Of a stretch of DNA of 64,000 bases, positions 33,386-42,654 are shown one piece after another (position 1 is the stretch's first letter; each line of letters opens with the position of its first letter). The translations under genes were made by a program, and so were the position numbers. The notes under the pieces are model-generated. The model saw only the letters and a program-made list of their open reading frames with translations, had not been told where the DNA came from and ran no database searches. Location of the stretch: assembly GCF_024508295.1 (NCBI RefSeq), contig NZ_CP101990.1, forward strand, positions 1,736,001-1,800,000. The letters are read 5' to 3'. Origin of the DNA: Aeromicrobium duanguangcaii (GTDB lineage: Bacteria > Actinomycetota > Actinomycetes > Propionibacteriales > Nocardioidaceae).

Positions 33386-34330
33386 GTGCCCTCGACGACA
33401 TCTGTTCCCGCCGTGGAGGTTCGCGACCTCGTCATGCACTACGGCCGCAGCGACGCGGTCGTGCGAGCGGTCGACGGAATCGATCTGACCGTCGAGCCCG
33501 GCACGGTCACCGCGATCCTCGGGCCGAACGGCGCGGGCAAGACCACGACCATCGAGACGTGCGAGGGCTTCCGCCGTCCGCAGTCCGGCACGGTCCGGGT
33601 CCTGGGCCTCGATCCGGTCGCCGATGCCGAGGCGCTGCGCCCTCGCGTCGGCGTCATGCTGCAGTCCGGCGGCGCCTGGCTCGGCGTCCGCGCCGGCGAG
33701 ATGCTGCGCCACATGGCCTCGCTCTACGCCACTCCCCTGCCCGTCGAACCTCTCGTCGAGCGGCTGGGCATGGAGTCGTTCGCCCAGACCCCGTACCGGC
33801 GGCTGTCCGGCGGTCAGAAGCAGCGCCTGTCACTCGCGATGGCGATCGTCGGCCGGCCCGAGCTGGTCTTCCTCGACGAGCCCACCGCCGGCCTGGACCC
33901 GCAGTCCCGCCGCGCCACGTGGGACCTCGTCGACGAGCTGCGCACCCACGGCGTCACGACCGTCCTGACCACGCACTACATGGACGAGGCGCAGGAGCTG
34001 TCGGACCACGTCCACATCATCGACGCCGGCCGCGTGATCGCGTCCGGCACGCCGGCCGAGCTGGTCGCCGTCGGCGCGCAGAACACGATCCGCATGCGCG
34101 CCCGCGCGGGTCTGGACCGCGACTCGCTGGCCGCCGAGCTGCCCCCGGGCACGACCGTGACCGAGCCCGAGCCGGGCCACTACGTCCTCACCACCGAGGT
34201 CGACCCGTCCGTCCTGCACCGGCTGACCGGGTGGTGCGCCGCCCACGACGTGCTGATCGACTCGGTCCTCGTCGAACACCAGACCCTCGAGGACCGGTTC
34301 CTCGAGCTGACCGGGCGGGACCTGCGATGA
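33386..34330 (+). CDS. ABC-2 type transporter ATP-binding protein
   Basis: 314 residues: Walker A GPNGAGKTT (46-54), signature LSGGQKQRL, Walker B LVFLDEPTAGLD, switch histidine in LTTHYMDEA, and a C-terminal dimer domain of the DrrA type. It powers the permease encoded next (four-base overlap). Together with ctaA downstream the arrangement equals M. tuberculosis Rv1458c-Rv1456c. The substrate is unknown; a link to heme or respiratory-chain assembly is inferred from context. GTG start, leaderless type. Confidence 0.93.
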   Translation: MPSTTSVPAVEVRDLVMHYGRSDAVVRAVDGIDLTVEPGTVTAILGPNGAGKTTTIETCEGFRRPQSGTVRVLGLDPVADAEALRPRVGVMLQSGGAWLGVRAGEMLRHMASLYATPLPVEPLVERLGMESFAQTPYRRLSGGQKQRLSLAMAIVGRPELVFLDEPTAGLDPQSRRATWDLVDELRTHGVTTVLTTHYMDEAQELSDHVHIIDAGRVIASGTPAELVAVGAQNTIRMRARAGLDRDSLAAELPPGTTVTEPEPGHYVLTTEVDPSVLHRLTGWCAAHDVLIDSVLVEHQTLEDRFLELTGRDLR

Positions 34331-35097
34331 CCTCCCTCGACCTCTCCCCCGCCCCCGGCGCCGCGTCGCGCGGCCGGCGCCTGGCCGCGCAGACCGCGAT
34401 GGAGCTGCGGCTGACCCTGCGCAACGGTGAGCAGCTGCTGCTGACCTTCGTCATCCCGATCCTGTTGCTCGTCGCCGGCTCGCGCTCGGATCGTCTCGTC
34501 GGCGGGGACCGCCCCATCGACGTCGTCGCGCCCGGCGTGCTGGCGCTGGCGATCCTGTCGACCTCGTTCACCTCGCTGGCGATCGCGACGGCCTTCGAGC
34601 GCCGCTACGGCGTGCTCAAGCGCCTGGGCGCGACGCCGCTCTCGCGCAGCGGCCTGCTCGGCGGCAAGGTCGCCGCCGTCGCCGTCCTGCAGATCGGCCA
34701 GTTCGTGGTGCTCGGCGGACTCGCCCTCGCGCTGGGCTGGCGTCCCACCGGCGGCGCGAGCGGTTGGCTCTGGCTCGTCGTGCTGGGTCTGCTGGCCACC
34801 GTCGCGTTCGGCGGCCTGGGCCTGCTGATGGCCGGCACCCTGCGCGCCGAGGCGACGCTGGCCGGGGCCAACCTCGTGTACGTGCTCCTGCTGGTCGGCG
34901 GTGGCGTCCTGCTGCCGCTCGACCGCTACCCGGACGCCGTCGCCGAGGGACTCAAGCTGTTGCCGTCCGGGGCACTGGGCGAGGGCCTGCGTGACGCCTT
35001 CGCCACCGGATCGCCCGGTACGTTCGTCGTGGTGGTGCTCGCCGTGTGGGCCCTCGTGGCCGCGGCCGCCGCCGGAAGGTGGTTCCGATGGGAATGA
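34327..35097 (+). CDS. ABC-2 type transporter permease
   Basis: 256 residues, about six membrane segments (first near 41-50, LLLTFVIPILLLVAGS; last near 230-250). It has the ABC-2 pattern of a coupling helix AFERRYGVLKRLGATPLSR between segments 2 and 3. It forms the membrane part for the ATPase encoded upstream, whose stop it overlaps, and overlaps the start of ctaA downstream. Confidence 0.9.
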   Translation: MTSLDLSPAPGAASRGRRLAAQTAMELRLTLRNGEQLLLTFVIPILLLVAGSRSDRLVGGDRPIDVVAPGVLALAILSTSFTSLAIATAFERRYGVLKRLGATPLSRSGLLGGKVAAVAVLQIGQFVVLGGLALALGWRPTGGASGWLWLVVLGLLATVAFGGLGLLMAGTLRAEATLAGANLVYVLLLVGGGVLLPLDRYPDAVAEGLKLLPSGALGEGLRDAFATGSPGTFVVVVLAVWALVAAAAAGRWFRWE

Positions 35098-35960
35098 ACA
35101 CGGTCTCGCGACGCACGACGTCGCAGGCGACGGTCGAGAAGTGGGCGTGGGCCAACCTCGTCGCCAACACCCTGATCATCCTGACCGGCGGGCTGGTCCG
35201 GTTGACCGGCTCCGGCCTGGGCTGCCCGACGTGGCCGCGCTGCACCGACGAGTCCTTCGTCCCGCACGGAGCCCTCGGCTGGCACGGCGTCATCGAGTTC
35301 GGCAACCGCACGCTGACCTACGTCCTCATCGTCATCGCCATCGGCACCGTGCTGGCCACGTGGCGATGGACCGGAGCCACGCGCACCCAGCTGCGTCTGG
35401 TGCTCGGCATCGCCATCGGGATCCCGTTCCAGGGCGTCATCGGCGGCATCACGGTGCTGACCGACCTCAACCCGTGGATCGTGTCGCTGCACCTGATCCT
35501 GTCGATGGGCCTGGTCGTCGCGGCGACGATCTTCCTGATGAGCCTGCGTCAGGAGGAAGGCACCGTCGATCGGATCCCGGCGTGGATCGTGCAGGGCGCC
35601 TACGTCGTCCTGCTGGCCGTGATCTACCTCGGCACGATCGTGACCGGCAGCGGCCCCCACGCCGGCGACGCGAACGCGCCTCGCAACGAGCTCGACCCCG
35701 TCTGGTGGAGCCGGATCCACGCCATCAGCGTGTGGACGTTCCTGATCCTGACGGTCGCGGCGATCGTCCTCACCCGTGGTCGCGCCCGGCAGGCCGGCGT
35801 GTGGGTGCTGGTGGCCGGACTGGCCCAGGGCCTGATCGGCTACGTGCAGTACTTCACTGATCTACCGATCGTCCTGGTCGCGACGCACCTGGTCGGTGCG
35901 GCCGTTCTGCTGGCGCTGGCCACGCGGTGGCTGCTGACGGCGCGGCCCGTCTCATCGTGA
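35088..35960 (+). CDS. ctaA: heme A synthase CtaA (COX15 family)
   Basis: About 290 residues with eight membrane segments. The heme-binding histidines lie in GWHGVIEFGNR (His66), SLHLILSMG, RIHAISVWT and ATHLVGAAV, and the conserved cysteine pair is in GLGCPTWPRC (Cys46, Cys52). It oxidises heme O to heme A for cytochrome oxidase; CtaB makes the heme O. AAGGTGG five bases upstream favours the ATG at 35088; the ATG at 35094 overlaps the permease stop and is an alternative. The 3' end overlaps the GNAT gene on the other strand by 107 bp. Confidence 0.93.
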   Translation: MGMNTVSRRTTSQATVEKWAWANLVANTLIILTGGLVRLTGSGLGCPTWPRCTDESFVPHGALGWHGVIEFGNRTLTYVLIVIAIGTVLATWRWTGATRTQLRLVLGIAIGIPFQGVIGGITVLTDLNPWIVSLHLILSMGLVVAATIFLMSLRQEEGTVDRIPAWIVQGAYVVLLAVIYLGTIVTGSGPHAGDANAPRNELDPVWWSRIHAISVWTFLILTVAAIVLTRGRARQAGVWVLVAGLAQGLIGYVQYFTDLPIVLVATHLVGAAVLLALATRWLLTARPVSS

Positions 35961-36393
35961 GGGTTCCCTCGTCGTCGGGCTCGCGTCCCGCGAGCTCGAA
36001 TCCGCAGCCGGCGTAGAACGCGATCGCGCCGGCGTTCTCGGCCATGACCCGCAGGGACAGCGGCCGGCTCCCCGCGCGGGCGATCACCGCGTCCACCAGG
36101 ACGCGGCCGATGCCGCGGTGGCGCGCCTCGGGCGCGACCCACATCGAGATCAGCTCGGGGGCGCCGGCCGTCGACAGCCCGACCATCGCGATGTCCTGGC
36201 CGTCGTCGTCGACCGCCAGGAGGATGGCTCCGGGCGCGGCGATCCGCTCGCGCCACCGACTCTCGGGCGCCTCGGGGCCCAGCTGGTGGGCCGAGCACGC
36301 GAACGCCGCACGATCCAGCGCCAAGGCGCGCGACCTCACGTCGCGCCACCGGCGCCAGCCGTCGGGCTCGAGCTCCTCGATCCGCACGCTCAC
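35854..36393 (-). CDS. GNAT family N-acetyltransferase
   Basis: 179 residues. The acetyl-CoA loop is in MWVAPEARHRGIGRVLV (about 87-103), and the C-terminal GNAT core has LSLRVMAENAGAIAFYAGCGF. The acceptor substrate is unknown. The last 30 or so residues (after TMRRAAP) are proline/arginine-rich, unlike GNAT sequence, and are encoded antisense to ctaA; they look like an extension after loss of an earlier stop. The GTG start overlaps the stop of the small membrane protein gene upstream by four bases. Confidence 0.85.
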   Translation of the reverse strand: MSVRIEELEPDGWRRWRDVRSRALALDRAAFACSAHQLGPEAPESRWRERIAAPGAILLAVDDDGQDIAMVGLSTAGAPELISMWVAPEARHRGIGRVLVDAVIARAGSRPLSLRVMAENAGAIAFYAGCGFELAGREPDDEGTLTMRRAAPSAATAWPAPAERPHRPGASRPGRSVDQ

Positions 36394-36758
36394 GCGGCAG
36401 GTCGGCCCTTGACGTCGATCCGGCGACGCACCGCCCAGGAGCCCACGATCACGACGGTCGCGCCGATCACGGCGCCCGCGGTGACCATCATCCAGCCGAT
36501 GGCGAACAGGCCGTCCTCACTGTCGGACCAGCTGGTCCAGCACGCCGCGGAGATGCCGACCACGGCCGAGACGACCAGCGGCAACAGGTCCATCGTGCGC
36601 GCCAGCCAGCCGCACGCGACTCCGATGACGAGCAGGACCACGACGAGGCCCGCGACCTGACCGACCGTGTACTGGTCGTCGGAGTCGGTGCCGAGGAAGA
36701 TCCACCACGCGGCGAACGCGGCGGCGGCGGGAACGAGCCAGACGAGGAAAGCGCGCAT
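36390..36758 (-). CDS. small hypothetical membrane protein
   Basis: 122 residues, not recognised. Four likely membrane segments: about 4-22, 33-50, 57-76 and 85-107, then a basic tail RRRIDVKGRPAA. Acidic loop GTDSDDQ between the first two. It lies between ctaB and the GNAT gene on the same strand, with a four-base overlap with the latter. TAGGCT (36770 to 36765) ends six bases before the ATG, so it likely starts its own leaderless transcript. Confidence 0.72.
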   Translation of the reverse strand: MRAFLVWLVPAAAAFAAWWIFLGTDSDDQYTVGQVAGLVVVLLVIGVACGWLARTMDLLPLVVSAVVGISAACWTSWSDSEDGLFAIGWMMVTAGAVIGATVVIVGSWAVRRRIDVKGRPAA

Positions 36759-36778
36759 GACGCGAGCCTACGACGTCG

Positions 36779-37714
36779 TCAGCCGATGAAGGGATCGACC
36801 GCCGCGGCGACGAACAACAGAGCCAGGTACGCGTTGGAGAAGTGGAACAGTCGCATCGGCTTGATGATCGACAGCTCCTCGGTCTCGCGGGCGCGGGCGC
36901 GCAGGTCGTAGGCCTCGATGAGGAACACGATGCCCAGCAGGATCGCCACCGACGGGAAGAACCAGCCCGTGTCGGCGACCGGCCAGACCAGCAGCGACGT
37001 CAGGACCGTCGCCCACGTGTAGCGGACGATCTGGCGGCCGACCTCGGCCGACGGCACGACCGACGGGAGCATCGGCACGTTGGCCGCGGAGTAGTCCTCG
37101 CGGTAGCGCATCGCCAGCGCCCAGAAGTGCGGCGGCGTCCAGAAGAAGACCACGAGGAAGAGCAGGAACGGGGTCCACGCCAGCTCGTTCGTGACGGCCG
37201 TCCAGCCGATGAGCGGCGGGAAGCAGCCCGCGGCGCCACCCCAGACGATGTTCTGGGTCGTGCGGCGCTTGAGGATCATCGTGTAGCCGACGACGTAGAA
37301 GACGTTGGCGGCCAGCGCCAGCGTCGACGACAGCCAGTTGACCGTCAGACCGAGCCACGCGGTCGAGAGCACACCGAGCACCAGGCCGAAGACGAGCGCC
37401 GAGCGCGTTCCCACGTGGTGGCGCGGGAGGGGCCGGCGGGCCGTGCGGCGCATCTTCTGGTCGATGTCGGCATCCACGACGCAGTTCAACGCGTTCGCGG
37501 AGCCGGCCGAGAGGGAGCCGCCGACCAGGGTGGCCACGACGAGCCACAGGTCGGGGACGCCCTTCTGGGCGAGGAACATCACCGGAACCGTGGTCAAAAG
37601 CAGCAGTTCGATGATGCGAGGCTTGGTCAGCGCCACGTATGCGAGCACCACATCGCGGCGCCCGGGCCGATCGATACGGGTGTGCTCGTCGGCGGCATGC
37701 GGAGTGACGGTCAC
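36779..37714 (-). CDS. ctaB: protoheme IX farnesyltransferase CtaB
   Basis: 311 residues, UbiA-type prenyltransferase with about nine membrane segments. First aspartate-rich motif in NALNCVVDADIDQKM (NxxxDxxxD), followed by RTARRPLP; the second conserved region is around VGYTMILKRRTTQNIVWGG. It converts protoheme to heme O, which CtaA turns into heme A. The GTG at 37714 follows TAGACT (37727 to 37722) by seven bases. It is divergent from the transketolase gene, the usual actinobacterial arrangement. Confidence 0.95.
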   Translation of the reverse strand: MTVTPHAADEHTRIDRPGRRDVVLAYVALTKPRIIELLLLTTVPVMFLAQKGVPDLWLVVATLVGGSLSAGSANALNCVVDADIDQKMRRTARRPLPRHHVGTRSALVFGLVLGVLSTAWLGLTVNWLSSTLALAANVFYVVGYTMILKRRTTQNIVWGGAAGCFPPLIGWTAVTNELAWTPFLLFLVVFFWTPPHFWALAMRYREDYSAANVPMLPSVVPSAEVGRQIVRYTWATVLTSLLVWPVADTGWFFPSVAILLGIVFLIEAYDLRARARETEELSIIKPMRLFHFSNAYLALLFVAAAVDPFIG

Positions 37715-37739
37715 ATGGCAGAGTCTAATGCCCGACGGA

Positions 37740-37745
37740 TAGGCT
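37740..37745 (+). promoter_or_regulatory. candidate -10 of the pentose phosphate operon
   Basis: TAGGCT lies 51 bases before the transketolase start, leaving a leader of about 45 nt that ends with the ribosome site AGGAG (37786-37790). No clear -35 is visible. The next five genes follow with gaps of at most 23 bases. Confidence 0.4.
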
Positions 37746-37796
37746 CAAGACGCAGACCTTGTTCGACCGACCTCGTGATGACCCAGGAGTTCCGCG

Positions 37797-39980
37797 GTGA
37801 CCCACAGCCCTCACGCATCTGAACCGACGCTCGACTGGTCGGAGCTGGACGACCGCGCGGTCAACACGGCGCGACTGCTGGCGGCCGACGCCGTCCAGAA
37901 GGCCGGACACGGCCACCCCGGGACCGCCATGAGCCTGGCGCCCGCCGCCTACCTGATCTACCAGAAGCTGATGCGGCACGATCCCGCAGATCCGTCGTGG
38001 ATCGGGCGCGACCGCTTCGTGCTCTCGTGCGGCCACTCGAGCCTCACGCAGTACATCCAGCTGTACCTGGCGGGCTACCCGATGACGCTCGAGGACCTGA
38101 AGTCCCTGCGCACCTGGGGCAGCCAGACCCCGGGCCACCCCGAGTACGGGCACACCCCCGGCGTCGAGGTCACCACCGGCCCGCTCGGCCAGGGCGTCGC
38201 CAACGCGGTCGGCATGGCGATGGCCGCCCGCCGCGAGCGCGGCCTCTTCGATCCCTTCGCCGGTCCGGGCGAGAGCCCGTTCGACCACGACATCTACGCC
38301 ATCTGCTCCGACGGCGACCTGCAGGAGGGCGTCTCGGGCGAGGCCTCCTCGCTCGCGGGCCTGCAGCAGCTGGGCAACCTCACCCTCCTGTACGACGACA
38401 ACAAGATCTCCATCGAGGACGACACCGACGTCGCGTTCACCGAGGACGTCGCGCTTCGTTACGAGGCCTACGGCTGGCACGTCCAGACCGTCGACTGGAC
38501 CCACGGCGGCGGCGAGTACCGCGAGGACGTCCATGCCCTGGCGGACGCGTTCGCGGCTGCCAAGCGCGTCACCGACCGTCCCAGCCTCATCGTCCTGCGC
38601 ACGATCATCGCCTGGCCCGCCCCGAACGCCCAGAACACGGGCGCCTCGCACGGCTCGGCCCTCGGCGCGGACGAGATCAAGGCCACCAAGGAGCTGCTCG
38701 GCTTCGATCCCGAGGTCGACTTCGCGGTCGCCGACGAGGTCCTCGAGCACACCCGCCAGGCCCTAGAGCGCGGCGAGCAGGCCCATGAGGAGTGGCAGAC
38801 CCGCTTCGACCTGTGGGTCACCGCCAACGGCGAGCGCAAGGCGCTGCTCGATCGGATGATCAGCCGCGAGCTGCCCGAGGGCTGGGACGCGAACCTCCCC
38901 GTCTACGAGCCCAGCGAGAAGGGCGTCGCCACCCGCGTCGCCTCGGGCGACTTCCTCACGGCCGCCGCCGCGACGCTGCCCGAGCTGTGGGGCGGCTCGG
39001 CCGACCTCGCCGGCTCGAACAACACGACGCCCAAGGACCAGCCGTCCTTCCTGCCGCCGCAGAACTCGACCAAGAAGTTCACCGGCGACTGGTACGGCCG
39101 GGTGCTCCACTTCGGCATCCGCGAGCACGCCATGGGCTCGATCATGAACGGCATCGCCCTGCACGGGCCCACGCGCCCGTACGGCGGCACGTTCCTGGTC
39201 TTCAGCGACTACATGCGCCCCGCCGTCCGGCTGGCCGCGCTGCAGGAGCTGCCGGTCACGTACGTCTGGACGCACGACTCGATCGGCCTGGGCGAGGACG
39301 GACCGACGCACCAGCCGGTCGAGCACCTCGCCGCCCTGCGCACGATCCCCGGCCTGGACGTCGTCCGTCCCGCGGACGCCAACGAGACCGTGGCCGTCTG
39401 GTCGACGATCCTGCACCGCTACCACCGGCCCGCCGCCCTGGCCCTCAGCCGGCAGAACCTGCCGGTCTTCCCACGCGACGGCGAGTACGCGCCGGCGTCC
39501 GAGGCCGCCAAGGGCGCGTACGTCCTGCTCGACTCCCCCGCCGACCTGCACCACGCGACGCCCGACGTGATCCTCGTGGCCACCGGCTCCGAGGTGCAGC
39601 TGGCCGTGGCCGCCCGCGCGGCGCTGGCCGAGGAGGGCATCGCGGCGCGTGTCGTCTCGATGCCGTGCCGCGAATGGTTCGAGGAGCAGGACCAGGCCTA
39701 CCGCGACAGCGTCATCCCGCCGCACGTCCGCGCCCGCGTCGCCATCGAGGCGGCCGTGGCGTTCGGCTGGCGCGACATCGTCGGCGATGCCGGCCGCATC
39801 GTCTCGCTCGAGCACTTCGGCGCCTCGGCGTCGTACACCGAGCTCTACGACCGCTTCGGCATCACCGCGCTGGCCGCGGCCGAGGCGGCCCGGGAGTCCA
39901 TCCTGGCAGCGCAGCACGAGGGCGGAGTCCCCGTGTTCGCCCGGCCCACCGGACCGGTGCTCCCCGACACCACCCACTGA
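37797..39980 (+). CDS. tkt: transketolase
   Basis: 727 residues, thiamine-diphosphate enzyme of the non-oxidative pentose phosphate pathway. N-terminal [14 protein letters not shown], the cofactor motif beginning [13 protein letters not shown], the transketolase block [18 protein letters not shown] and the C-terminal domain [17 protein letters not shown] [13 protein letters not shown] are all present. Full length for the family. The GTG start has AGGAG seven bases upstream. First gene of tkt-tal-pgi-zwf-opcA-pgl. Confidence 0.96.
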   Translation: MTHSPHASEPTLDWSELDDRAVNTARLLAADAVQKAGHGHPGTAMSLAPAAYLIYQKLMRHDPADPSWIGRDRFVLSCGHSSLTQYIQLYLAGYPMTLEDLKSLRTWGSQTPGHPEYGHTPGVEVTTGPLGQGVANAVGMAMAARRERGLFDPFAGPGESPFDHDIYAICSDGDLQEGVSGEASSLAGLQQLGNLTLLYDDNKISIEDDTDVAFTEDVALRYEAYGWHVQTVDWTHGGGEYREDVHALADAFAAAKRVTDRPSLIVLRTIIAWPAPNAQNTGASHGSALGADEIKATKELLGFDPEVDFAVADEVLEHTRQALERGEQAHEEWQTRFDLWVTANGERKALLDRMISRELPEGWDANLPVYEPSEKGVATRVASGDFLTAAAATLPELWGGSADLAGSNNTTPKDQPSFLPPQNSTKKFTGDWYGRVLHFGIREHAMGSIMNGIALHGPTRPYGGTFLVFSDYMRPAVRLAALQELPVTYVWTHDSIGLGEDGPTHQPVEHLAALRTIPGLDVVRPADANETVAVWSTILHRYHRPAALALSRQNLPVFPRDGEYAPASEAAKGAYVLLDSPADLHHATPDVILVATGSEVQLAVAARAALAEEGIAARVVSMPCREWFEEQDQAYRDSVIPPHVRARVAIEAAVAFGWRDIVGDAGRIVSLEHFGASASYTELYDRFGITALAAAEAARESILAAQHEGGVPVFARPTGPVLPDTTH

Positions 39981-40003
39981 CCCCCATCACAGGAGTGATC
40001 GAC

Positions 40004-41092
40004 ATGACCGAACGACTGAAGGCTCTCAGCGACGCGGGGGTGTCGATCTGGCTCGACGACCTCTCGCGCGAGCGAATCGAGACCGGAAACCTGGCCGAGC
40101 TGGTGACCAGCCGCTCGGTCGTCGGCGTCACCACCAACCCGACGATCTTCGCGTCGGCGCTGTCGAAGGGCGAGCGCTACGAGAAGCAGGTCGCCGAGCT
40201 CAAGGCCCAGGGCGCGGACGTGGACACCACGGTCTTCGCGATCACCACGACCGACGTCCGTGACGCGTGCGACATCCTGCGCCCGGTCTACGACCGCACC
40301 GACGGGTTCGACGGCCGCGTCTCGATCGAGGTCGAGCCGGGTCTGGCCCGCGACACCGACGGCACGGTCGAGATGGCCGAGCGGCTGTGGAAGGAGATCG
40401 ACCGTCCGAACGTGATGATCAAGATCCCCGCCACGCGTGAGGGCCTGCCGGCGATCGCCGCGGCCATCGCCAAGGGCATCAGCGTCAACGTGACCCTGAT
40501 CTTCTCCCTCGAGCGCTACCGCGGCGTCATGGACGCCTACCTCTACGGCCTCGAGCAGGCGGCGGCCGAGGGTCGCGACCTGTCGAAGATCCACTCGGTC
40601 GCGTCGTTCTTCATCAGCCGCGTCGACGCGGAGGTCGACGGCCGACTCGCCGAGGACAGCCCGCTGCGCGGCAAGGCGGCCCTCGCGAACGCCTATCTCG
40701 CGTACGCGACCTACCAGAAGGTCTTCGAGTCGGACCGCGCCCAGGCGCTGGTGGCGCAGGGCGCCCACCCGCAGCGCCCGCTGTGGGCCTCGACCGGAGT
40801 CAAGGACCCGGCCTACTCCGACACGCTCTACGTCACCGAACTGGTCGTGGACGGCACCGTGAACACGATGCCCGAGAAGACACTCGAGGCGTTCGCGGAC
40901 CACGGTGAGGTCACCGGCGACACGGTCACCGGCCGTGGCGACGAGGCGCAGCGCCTGTGGGACGAGCTCGAGGCCCAGGGCATCACCTACGACGAGGTCG
41001 TCGAGGGTCTCGAGACCGAGGGCCTCAAGAAGTTCGACGACTCGTGGGCCGAGTTGCTCGAGACCGTCCGCGCCGAGCTCGACAAGGCCTGA
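40004..41092 (+). CDS. tal: transaldolase
   Basis: 362 residues. [12 protein letters not shown] near the N-terminus and the Schiff-base lysine in [15 protein letters not shown] (Lys in KIPAT) identify actinobacterial transaldolase, which moves dihydroxyacetone units between sugar phosphates. [11 protein letters not shown] and [10 protein letters not shown] are further family blocks. AGGAG eight bases upstream supports the ATG at 40004. It follows tkt by 23 bases, and pgi begins two bases after its stop. Confidence 0.96.
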   Translation: MTERLKALSDAGVSIWLDDLSRERIETGNLAELVTSRSVVGVTTNPTIFASALSKGERYEKQVAELKAQGADVDTTVFAITTTDVRDACDILRPVYDRTDGFDGRVSIEVEPGLARDTDGTVEMAERLWKEIDRPNVMIKIPATREGLPAIAAAIAKGISVNVTLIFSLERYRGVMDAYLYGLEQAAAEGRDLSKIHSVASFFISRVDAEVDGRLAEDSPLRGKAALANAYLAYATYQKVFESDRAQALVAQGAHPQRPLWASTGVKDPAYSDTLYVTELVVDGTVNTMPEKTLEAFADHGEVTGDTVTGRGDEAQRLWDELEAQGITYDEVVEGLETEGLKKFDDSWAELLETVRAELDKA

Positions 41093-41094
41093 GC

Positions 41095-42654
41095 ATGACG
41101 TACCGACTCCGCATCCACGTTCCGCAGGACGAGTCGGTCGACCGGGCCGTCGAGGGACTCGTCGACGAGCGCTTCGCGTCCCGGCTGTTCGACGAGGACG
41201 GGACCCTCTGGGGTCCCGAGGCCGAGTCGGAGGCGTCGATCCGGCTGTCCTGGGTGACCCTGCACGAGTCGTCCCGGGCGCTGGTGCCGGACATCGTCGC
41301 GCTGCGTGACGACCTGCGGTCGCGAGGGATCACCCGCGTCGTGCTCTGCGGCATGGGCGGGTCGTCGCTCGCGCCCGAGGTCATCTGCGCGGCCGCCGGG
41401 GTCCCCCTCGACGTCCTGGACTCCTCGAACCCGGACATGGTGCGATCGGCGATCCGCGACCTGGAGTCCACGGTCGTGGTGGTGTCGAGCAAGTCCGGCG
41501 GCACCGTCGAGACCGACAGCCAGCGCCGCATCTTCGAGCAGGCGTTCACCGACGCGGGGCTCGACCCCAGCGCGCACCTGGTGATCGTGACGGACCCGGG
41601 CTCGCCGCTGGACGAGGAGGCCACGGCGGCCGGCTACCGGGTCTTCCGGGCCGACCCCCACGTGGGCGGGCGCTACTCGGCGCTCACCGCCTTCGGGCTC
41701 GTCCCCAGCGGCATCGCCGGAGCCGACATCGCGACGCTGCTCGACCAGGCCGGCGAGCTCGTCCCCGAGCTCAGCGCCGACGAGACCGGCAACCCGGGCC
41801 TGCGCCTGGGCACCGCGCTCGGCGTGGCCGCCCAGGCGGGTGTCGACAAGGTCGTCCTGTACGACCGCGACCAGCACGGCCTGGGCGACTGGATCGAGCA
41901 GCTCGTGGCCGAGTCCACCGGCAAGGAGGACACCGGCATCCTGCCGGTCGTCGCCCTGACGCCGGACGATCCCTTCAGCCCCGACGAGTTCGTCGTCCAC
42001 CTGGGCACCGCCGAGGCTCCCGGACACCCGTGGGCGGCCGGCGTCGAGGCGTCGCTCGGAGCCCAGTTCCTGATCTGGGAGGTCGCCACGGCGGTCGCCG
42101 GACGGTTGCTCTCGATCGATCCCTTCGACCAGCCCGACGTCGAGAGCGCCAAGGCCGCGGCCCGCGAGCTGCTGGGCGGCGAGGCCTCGCTCCCCGCGCC
42201 CGACCACACCGGCGAGCTGGCGGACATCTACGGCTCGTCGGCGACGACGATCGCCGATGCGATCGCCGAGCTGCTCGGCCGGGTCGGCGAGCACGACTAC
42301 CTCGCGCTGCAGTTCTACCTCGACCGCTGGGCGCTCGCCGGGCTGGAGTCCCTCGCCCCGTCGGTGGCGGGCCGGATCTCGCGCCCGGTGACGTTCGGCT
42401 GGGGACCGCGGTTCCTGCACTCGACCGGCCAGTACCACAAGGGGGGGACGCCCCGAGGCGTCTTCCTGCAGGTGACGGCCGACCCGGTGCAGGACGTGTC
42501 CGTGCCGGGCCGGGACTTCACCCTCGGCCAGTTCATCGTGTCGCAGGCCGCCGGCGATGCCAGCGTCCTGCGCGACAAGGGCCGCCCGGTGTTGCGACTG
42601 CACCTGCACGACGTCGAGGCGGGACTGGCCGCGATCAAGGACGCACTGGCATGA
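41095..42654 (+). CDS. pgi: glucose-6-phosphate isomerase
   Basis: 519 residues with SIS sugar-phosphate domains: VLCGMGGSSLAPEV and VVSSKSGGTVET bind the phosphate, and the C-terminal part carries TGQYHKGGTPRGVFLQV with a conserved histidine. This is the bifunctional-length actinobacterial form, diverged from classical PGI, so annotation rests on SIS motifs and on placement between tal and zwf. It interconverts glucose-6-phosphate and fructose-6-phosphate, feeding zwf. The stop overlaps the zwf start. Confidence 0.88.
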   Translation: MTYRLRIHVPQDESVDRAVEGLVDERFASRLFDEDGTLWGPEAESEASIRLSWVTLHESSRALVPDIVALRDDLRSRGITRVVLCGMGGSSLAPEVICAAAGVPLDVLDSSNPDMVRSAIRDLESTVVVVSSKSGGTVETDSQRRIFEQAFTDAGLDPSAHLVIVTDPGSPLDEEATAAGYRVFRADPHVGGRYSALTAFGLVPSGIAGADIATLLDQAGELVPELSADETGNPGLRLGTALGVAAQAGVDKVVLYDRDQHGLGDWIEQLVAESTGKEDTGILPVVALTPDDPFSPDEFVVHLGTAEAPGHPWAAGVEASLGAQFLIWEVATAVAGRLLSIDPFDQPDVESAKAAARELLGGEASLPAPDHTGELADIYGSSATTIADAIAELLGRVGEHDYLALQFYLDRWALAGLESLAPSVAGRISRPVTFGWGPRFLHSTGQYHKGGTPRGVFLQVTADPVQDVSVPGRDFTLGQFIVSQAAGDASVLRDKGRPVLRLHLHDVEAGLAAIKDALA

